Part shown: positions 43,311 through 47,805 of the stretch, one piece after another | Layout of the letters: each line of letters opens with the position of its first letter | Position numbering within the stretch: the stretch's first letter is position 1 | From: Pseudoflavonifractor sp. 524-17 | GTDB taxonomy: Bacteria > Bacillota > Clostridia > Oscillospirales > Oscillospiraceae | Reading direction: 5' to 3' | Assembly: GCF_009935845.1 (NCBI RefSeq) | Contig: NZ_QWEK01000010.1 | Location: 1-47,805, forward strand | DNA: 47,805 nucleotides | Program-made: the position numbers and the translations under genes | Notes under the pieces: model-generated | What the model saw: only the letters and a program-made list of their open reading frames with translations | Databases searched by the model: none | What the model was told of the DNA's origin: nothing

Positions 43311-45437
43311 ATGGGCCATAAACTTGTGATAGGGGCGGACATAAACAACCCGGAATGTCAGATTGAGGACGGGGATATTGTGGGCATGAACGGTATCACC
43401 GCCGTAGATTTGGTAGGCAGCGAACTTTCCATAGACACGCTCACGGCCAGCGTGGATTTCTACGGCGGCGATACCTCCTACCAGCTCATTGTCCCAAAGT
43501 ACAGCGATATTGCCATCAGCACGGACGGCTACGCCATTGCGTCCAACCAGGTCTATGCAAACCCGAGGAATCTGAACTACGGGACGTTGGTAAGGTACTT
43601 CCGGGACGGTACCCTTGCCTGCAAAATGTATCTCTCCGATGTGAAGCGTATGGCGAAAAACAGATACTGGCTGCACTGCGTATCCCCCGTCGGCCTTCTG
43701 GAGGGCCAGATGCACTACGGGGGGATCTATCACGGCGAGAGCTTTGCCTCGGTAGCGTCTGAGATTATCGGGAATTCGGTCCCTTTCAGCATGGCGGAGG
43801 AGGTCAGGAATATCAAAGTGTACGGCTGGCTTCCCTACGGCACGAAGCGGTCAAACCTGCACCAGCTTTTATTCGCCACCGGCGTTATGATTGGCCGGAA
43901 CGCCGCGGGGGATATGGAGTTTCGGTTCATTTCAAACAAAGACGTGAAGGACATCCCTAAAAAAAGGATCTATTACGACGGGTCCGTTGAATACCCCGCC
44001 CTGGTATCCGCGGTGGACGTGACGGAGCACAGCTTCTTCGCCCTGAGTACAGATGAGACCGTCACCGTATACGACAATACCGACGGTTCCGAAACGGCAG
44101 ACAATACCTTTCTCGCGTTTCCCAACGGTCCGTTACACAGCCTGTCAACCACCGGTTCTTTGGTGATCCATTCAAGCGGCGTCAACTGGGCTGTCGTCAC
44201 CGGGACCGGGATTTTGACCGGGAAGAAATTCACCCACAGCACCCGCATCCTGCGCAAGCAAGCGCCCGGCAGGGATACGCAGCGGGAAAATGTGAAGAAA
44301 GTGGCGGAGGCGTATCTGGTCAACGCGACGAACAGCGACAATGTGGCAAGCCGCGTCCTGGCGTATTTCAGTTCACACAAAACCGTCACCGCCTCCATCG
44401 TGGAGGACGGGGAGCGCCCGGGGGACATGATTACAGGCTATGACCCCTACGACGAGCCCATCTCTGGCATTATCGCATCCATGCAGTCCAACGTCTCAAG
44501 CAATATTAAGTCGGAGTGCAAAATTATCACGGATTATTCCCCCATTTGGCAGGGAAACAATTATACGAAGTACACCATTTTGACGGGGAGCGGGGTGTGG
44601 ACTATTCCGGCAGAAATCCTGGCAAAGCCCCGGCCCATCCTCCAGGCTGTCATTATCGGCGCGGGAGATGGCGGATTTGCGGGGGCGGACGGAGAGCCGG
44701 GGGCGAACGGCGTGTATCAGTCCTATGACTATACCCCGGCCGCCCCGCCGGGTGGGAAGGGCGGGGCGGCCGGTGGCCCGGGAACCCCGGGGAAAGTACT
44801 TACCGTGACGATAGACTGTACCGGCCTGACTGCAATCAATTACGCCTGCGGGGTGGGCGGCGCGTCCAATGCAAGGGGCGGCGCGTCTGTTTTCGGCGCC
44901 TATTCTTCCGACTCCGGCGTGACGCCCCAGAATGGGATAGCCAATATATTTTCCGGCGAGATCTACGCGACAAAAAACGTCCCCGGTGTAGATGGAGGCA
45001 GGGGACGCGAAGCAAATGACTACGATTTTCCCGGAGAACCGACTGTATACGGTTGGAAGCCAGGAGAAGACGGACAGAGTGACAGATCGGAAGGCCATGC
45101 GCCGGGGGCAGCTACCGCGGTTTGGGTTGGCGTAGGAGGCCACGGCGGCGGAGCAGCTTATGGGTCAAACGGCCAAAACGGTGGAGATGGAAGCGGAAGA
45201 GGCGATTCTGGGTACGGCGGCGCAGGCGGCGCTGGCGCAAACGGGGCAAACGGCGCAAACGCAACTGTGTTGGGCGGAGCAGGCGCGGGCGGAAACGGCG
45301 GCGGCGGCGGCGGATCCGGCGGCAACGCCTACTCCTACAGGGGGCAAGCCTACGCCCGTGGCGGCGCAGGCGGTCCAGGCGGAAAGGGCGGGGCCGGAGG
45401 CAACGGTGGCCCCGGCGGAATCCTCATTTACTATTAA
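43311..45437 (+). CDS. large tail protein with glycine-rich receptor-binding tip
   Basis: A 708-residue protein from ATG 43311. The first 400 residues (MGHKLVIGADINNPECQIED, DTLTASVDFYGGD, YHGESFASVASEIIGNSVPF) resemble baseplate/Tal-like proteins of siphophages. From about residue 460 to the end the protein is dominated by Gly-rich motifs (PPGGKGGAAGGPGTPG, GGAGGAGANGANGANATVLG, GGAGGPGGKGGAGGNGGPGG), closing with ILIYY. This resembles adhesins built from packed polyglycine II helices, known from gp38 of T4-like phages. It is a strong candidate receptor-binding protein. Confidence 0.85.
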   Translation: MGHKLVIGADINNPECQIEDGDIVGMNGITAVDLVGSELSIDTLTASVDFYGGDTSYQLIVPKYSDIAISTDGYAIASNQVYANPRNLNYGTLVRYFRDGTLACKMYLSDVKRMAKNRYWLHCVSPVGLLEGQMHYGGIYHGESFASVASEIIGNSVPFSMAEEVRNIKVYGWLPYGTKRSNLHQLLFATGVMIGRNAAGDMEFRFISNKDVKDIPKKRIYYDGSVEYPALVSAVDVTEHSFFALSTDETVTVYDNTDGSETADNTFLAFPNGPLHSLSTTGSLVIHSSGVNWAVVTGTGILTGKKFTHSTRILRKQAPGRDTQRENVKKVAEAYLVNATNSDNVASRVLAYFSSHKTVTASIVEDGERPGDMITGYDPYDEPISGIIASMQSNVSSNIKSECKIITDYSPIWQGNNYTKYTILTGSGVWTIPAEILAKPRPILQAVIIGAGDGGFAGADGEPGANGVYQSYDYTPAAPPGGKGGAAGGPGTPGKVLTVTIDCTGLTAINYACGVGGASNARGGASVFGAYSSDSGVTPQNGIANIFSGEIYATKNVPGVDGGRGREANDYDFPGEPTVYGWKPGEDGQSDRSEGHAPGAATAVWVGVGGHGGGAAYGSNGQNGGDGSGRGDSGYGGAGGAGANGANGANATVLGGAGAGGNGGGGGGSGGNAYSYRGQAYARGGAGGPGGKGGAGGNGGPGGILIYY

Positions 45438-45450
45438 GGAGTGATTGATT

Positions 45451-46593
45451 TTGCCAGAGAAAATATGGCGTCTGCCGTACACAGCGGCGCAGATTGACGC
45501 CAGCGTCGGCAAGTCTCCCATCATAAAAAACGGCACCTGGTGGACCTGGGATATTGGCACATCTTCCTATAGGGATACCGGCGTACTGCTGGGCACAACC
45601 GGGTTTTCGAACCGCAACCTGCTGGACAACTGGTATTTTGCAGACCCCATAGACCAGCGGCATGGGTACATGATCCCCAAAGGTGCAGTAATATACAGGG
45701 ACTCAGGATTTACAGAGCTGATTGGCCCAGCCGCTGCTGCCTGCGAGGTCGTGGAGAAGACAGCAGCTTACGCAAAAGTAAGGGATCCGGCGTATCACCA
45801 GTCTTTCTATTATGCGGCTCCGAGTGCGGCAGTAAGGGGATACTGCGAGAATGGGTACACCATCGACAGGTGGTACTCATACGAGTGCGTGTCTGTAAAG
45901 CTGCTTGAATCCAGGGTACAAATCATAGCCAAATCATCTGGGAGCCAGTTCGTTCAAGCTATTCCATTAGAGGAGATCGAGGAAAATACTTTGCTCACGC
46001 TGTCATTTTTAGACACGGATGGAGAGCTGACCGTGTGTACAGGAAGGGCTGCACACAATGCAGAACATAGCTTATATGCAAATACCGATTGGGGGTGGAT
46101 TTCGTTTAGAAACCTTCCAAATGTTCCGTATTGGCAAGCAGTTTTTCATACCACAGTTAATAAAACACTTGTCGCAGGTAAACTGGAACTTGGCTCACAC
46201 CAAACCCTTGCCCATAAAGAGGGCGATACCTGGGTGCTCAACGACCCGCCGCCCAACAAGGCCCTGGAGCTGGCGAAATGTCAGCGGTATCAATATGCGA
46301 CTAGTTCGTACTATGGCGCCGGTGAAGTGGATGGCGCAGGTATCAATATTGGAGTGAATTTCCCCTGCACTATGAGGAGTACGCCGACGATGCAGACCAA
46401 AACGGGAATCAGAGCACAAATGGCTGGTTATGGCGGGAATGGGTTCTACGAAAATTTAACAGCGAGCTTCAGGTGGGGATCGTCAACGTCATGTAACATT
46501 TTAATTAACGTTCCAGACACATCCAAATTTGTACCTGGATACCCTGTAACCGCAAGAATTGACACGCCCTTGTTATTTGACGCCAACTTGTAG
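45451..46593 (+). CDS. tail fibre / minor tail protein
   Basis: A 380-residue protein. TTG 45451 has AAGGAG 9 bp upstream, better than TTG 45445. The opening PEKIWRLPYTAAQIDASVGK is typical of upper fibre proteins that bind the hub. Then come NLLDNWYFADPIDQRHGYMI and NGYTIDRWYSYECVS, which match fibre shaft/head modules seen in Clostridia phages. The C-terminal part (LAKCQRYQYATSSYYGAGEV) resembles a fibre head. It probably contributes to host recognition with 43311. Confidence 0.85.
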   Translation: MPEKIWRLPYTAAQIDASVGKSPIIKNGTWWTWDIGTSSYRDTGVLLGTTGFSNRNLLDNWYFADPIDQRHGYMIPKGAVIYRDSGFTELIGPAAAACEVVEKTAAYAKVRDPAYHQSFYYAAPSAAVRGYCENGYTIDRWYSYECVSVKLLESRVQIIAKSSGSQFVQAIPLEEIEENTLLTLSFLDTDGELTVCTGRAAHNAEHSLYANTDWGWISFRNLPNVPYWQAVFHTTVNKTLVAGKLELGSHQTLAHKEGDTWVLNDPPPNKALELAKCQRYQYATSSYYGAGEVDGAGINIGVNFPCTMRSTPTMQTKTGIRAQMAGYGGNGFYENLTASFRWGSSTSCNILINVPDTSKFVPGYPVTARIDTPLLFDANL

Positions 46594-46603
46594 GAGGTGC
46601 AAC

Positions 46604-46714
46604 ATGGATAAGTTTTATAGCAGCCATTACATCAACGTAGACGAGCAGGGCCGCACCAGGGGCGCGATACTACAGATGCAATCTGCATCAACGAGGAGGA
46701 GACGTGAGGTTTTT
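46604..46714 (+). pseudogene. remnant N-terminus of the interrupted tail gene
   Basis: ATG 46604 has a perfect AGGAGG site 6 bp upstream. MDKFYSSHYINVDEQGR parallels MDFDFKNSYYLKVRNDG of the intact gene at 47365. After a frameshift, another frame continues with DAICINEEE, as in related genes just before their GGYQ motif. The remnant frame then runs into the HNH gene, so a fused product is possible. Confidence 0.7.
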
Positions 46715-47362
46715 ATGCAAGATTTAACTGGGAAAAGATTTGGAAACTGGGCAGTCGTTAAATTTTCCCACAGAAATAAAAGCCGGGTTCCTTATTGGGA
46801 GTGCAAGTGTGATTGTGGAACAATTTCAACTGTCAATCACTATTCTCTTACAAAAGGGCACAGTCTTTCTTGCGGATGCACATCAAGGCAAAGAACGGTA
46901 GAGAAGATAATTACTCATGGAAAATCAAAAACCAGACTTTATAGAATCTGGAAGGGTCTAAGAAAGAGATGCTATAACTCGAACTCAACCGTCTACAAAT
47001 TTTACGGAGGACGTGGAATTTCCGTATGTGATGAATGGGAAAAGAGCTTTGAATCGTTCTATGAATGGGCTACTGCCAACGGATATACAGATAACTTGTC
47101 TATTGATAGGATTGACGTAAATGGCAACTACTGCCCTGAAAATTGCAGATGGGCAGACGTTGAAACGCAACACACAAACATGAGAAGCAACCACCATATT
47201 ACAATAGACGGGGAGACGCATATACTAAGGGACTGGTCCAAAATATCAAAAGTTCCGGAGCCTACCATTGTCAGACGGCTCAAATGCGGATGGAGTGAAA
47301 AGGACGCTGTTTTTATCAAGCCGCATTGTGGAAACCGATACTCTTCCATGAAGGGGTGTTGA
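46715..47362 (+). CDS. HNH endonuclease inserted in a tail gene
   Basis: A 215-residue protein. ATG 46715 is chosen because QDLTGKRFGNWAVVKFSHRN is the usual start of this phage endonuclease family; upstream in-frame residues belong to the interrupted gene. A zinc finger (CKCDCG, then CGC) precedes the nuclease part: YKFYGGRGISVCDEWEKSFE, NLSIDRIDVNGNYCPENCRW and the closing NMRSN. The C-terminus (ITIDGETHILRDWSKISKVP) is a DNA-binding NUMOD-like unit. AT-rich, a mobile insert. Confidence 0.9.
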   Translation: MQDLTGKRFGNWAVVKFSHRNKSRVPYWECKCDCGTISTVNHYSLTKGHSLSCGCTSRQRTVEKIITHGKSKTRLYRIWKGLRKRCYNSNSTVYKFYGGRGISVCDEWEKSFESFYEWATANGYTDNLSIDRIDVNGNYCPENCRWADVETQHTNMRSNHHITIDGETHILRDWSKISKVPEPTIVRRLKCGWSEKDAVFIKPHCGNRYSSMKGC

Positions 47363-47364
47363 AT

Positions 47365-47712
47365 ATGGACTTCGATTTCAAAAATAGCTATTATCTGAAA
47401 GTAAGAAATGACGGTTCTGTCATTGACGCATTTTCGGACGGCCCCCACAATGGGCGCACAACAGAAGGGTATGTAAAGTTTGGCAGTGGAGGCTATCAAC
47501 TGAGATTGTTCCCAGGCGGCGAGGAAAACCCGCCGCTCTGCACCATGGACAGTATCCCGCTGTACCGCTGGGATGGGGAGACGGTAATCCCTCGCACCGA
47601 GGAGGAGATCGCCGCGGACCGGGCTTCTAAGCCCGCGCCCCCGCCCAGTGAGACGGAGCGGCTGAGGGCGGATATTGACTTCCTGGCGGCCATGCAGGGG
47701 GTGAGTTTGTGA
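47365..47712 (+). CDS. tail accessory protein with regenerated N-terminus
   Basis: A 115-residue protein from ATG 47365 (GAAGGGG upstream). SDGPHNGRTTEGYVKFGSGG, then YQLRLFPGGEENPPLC and IPLYRWDGETVIPRTEEEIA, are conserved features of a small protein near the tail fibre/lysis border in Clostridia phages. The first 130 bp are AT-rich like the preceding HNH gene, and the remainder is GC-rich, so the 5' part was probably replaced during insertion. It ends PSETERLRADIDFLAAMQG. Confidence 0.75.
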   Translation: MDFDFKNSYYLKVRNDGSVIDAFSDGPHNGRTTEGYVKFGSGGYQLRLFPGGEENPPLCTMDSIPLYRWDGETVIPRTEEEIAADRASKPAPPPSETERLRADIDFLAAMQGVSL

Positions 47713-47805
47713 GAACGTGCGAAGATTGCAGACATTTTGAAAAGGATTCGATACGCTCTCAAAAACTTGGAGAACCGCTTGGTCAATGCCTCAACCAAAT
47801 TGACC
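47709..47805 (+). CDS. cysteine-cluster protein, truncated by window edge
   Basis: GTG 47709 overlaps the previous stop (GTGA). The visible 32 residues begin RTCEDCRHFEKDSIRSQKLG and carry CEDCRHF, the same C-x2-C-x-H-F pattern as 22430 and 24038. The gene continues outside the window. Probably a small zinc protein. Confidence 0.6.
   Translation, partial: MRTCEDCRHFEKDSIRSQKLGEPLGQCLNQID

Noticed and set aside
45122-45448. Arg-rich and Ala/Thr-rich frames in the glycine-rich tail tip
   Set aside because: Both are alternative readings of the same GGC-rich repeat; the Gly frame continues the tail protein.

Overview
This window is one temperate siphophage (prophage) genome segment with the gene content of a gut Clostridia host (Bacillota, probably Oscillospiraceae-like). 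The grounds are Gram-positive style AGGAGG ribosome-binding sites, TTG and GTG starts, about 50-55% GC by eye, XRE/BRO/ORF6N/Rha regulators, a PBSX-type terminase and an SPP1-type portal. The host name is inference. The left end holds a tRNA-Val 3' fragment (573-620) next to a tyrosine integrase. Copies of one 13-bp repeat lie on both sides of it, so it looks like a whole attP. The window stops inside the tail/receptor region, before any holin or endolysin.

Layout. 1-572: end of a small gene, a gene remnant and a terminator. 573-1817: attachment site and integrase. 1866-6650: a dense switch region with five XRE-type regulators, a small winged-helix-like protein, two operator families and near-consensus promoters at 2830, 3754 and 5515. 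6799-10534: ParB-like and DUF6551-like proteins, a secreted lytic transglycosylase and a PAPS-reductase-like PP-loop protein. 10577-16479: recombination and replication genes (RecA-like ATPase, PD-(D/E)XK nuclease, HNH nuclease, SSB, DnaD-like initiator, DnaC-like loader, RuvC-like resolvase). 16476-18252: two DNA methyltransferases. 18240-20405: small genes, a MazG remnant and an XRE regulator. 20406-22430: mostly non-coding DNA with a large hairpin-rich stretch (about 20645-21240), tRNA-like elements and a BRO antirepressor. 23527-47805: packaging, head and tail genes (TerS, TerL, portal, MuF-like, scaffold, capsid, connectors, tail tube, chaperone, tape measure, glycine-rich receptor-binding protein), interrupted by many small cargo genes, more antirepressors, a Rha-type regulator and a lipoprotein on the opposite strand.

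The most unusual theme is repeated insertion of cargo genes at the 5' ends of core phage genes. In three places (ssb, a tail gene at the right edge and the MuF-like head gene) a short remnant of the gene's original N-terminus lies upstream of the inserted gene, and the functional gene restarts downstream with a second, diverged N-terminus. Two of the inserts are HNH endonucleases. The second theme is RNA: a probable large structured non-coding RNA, in a setting that recalls the phage ROOL/GOLLD classes, next to four tRNA-like elements, each with one arm missing or aberrant. These assignments come from reading the sequence; no database search was possible.
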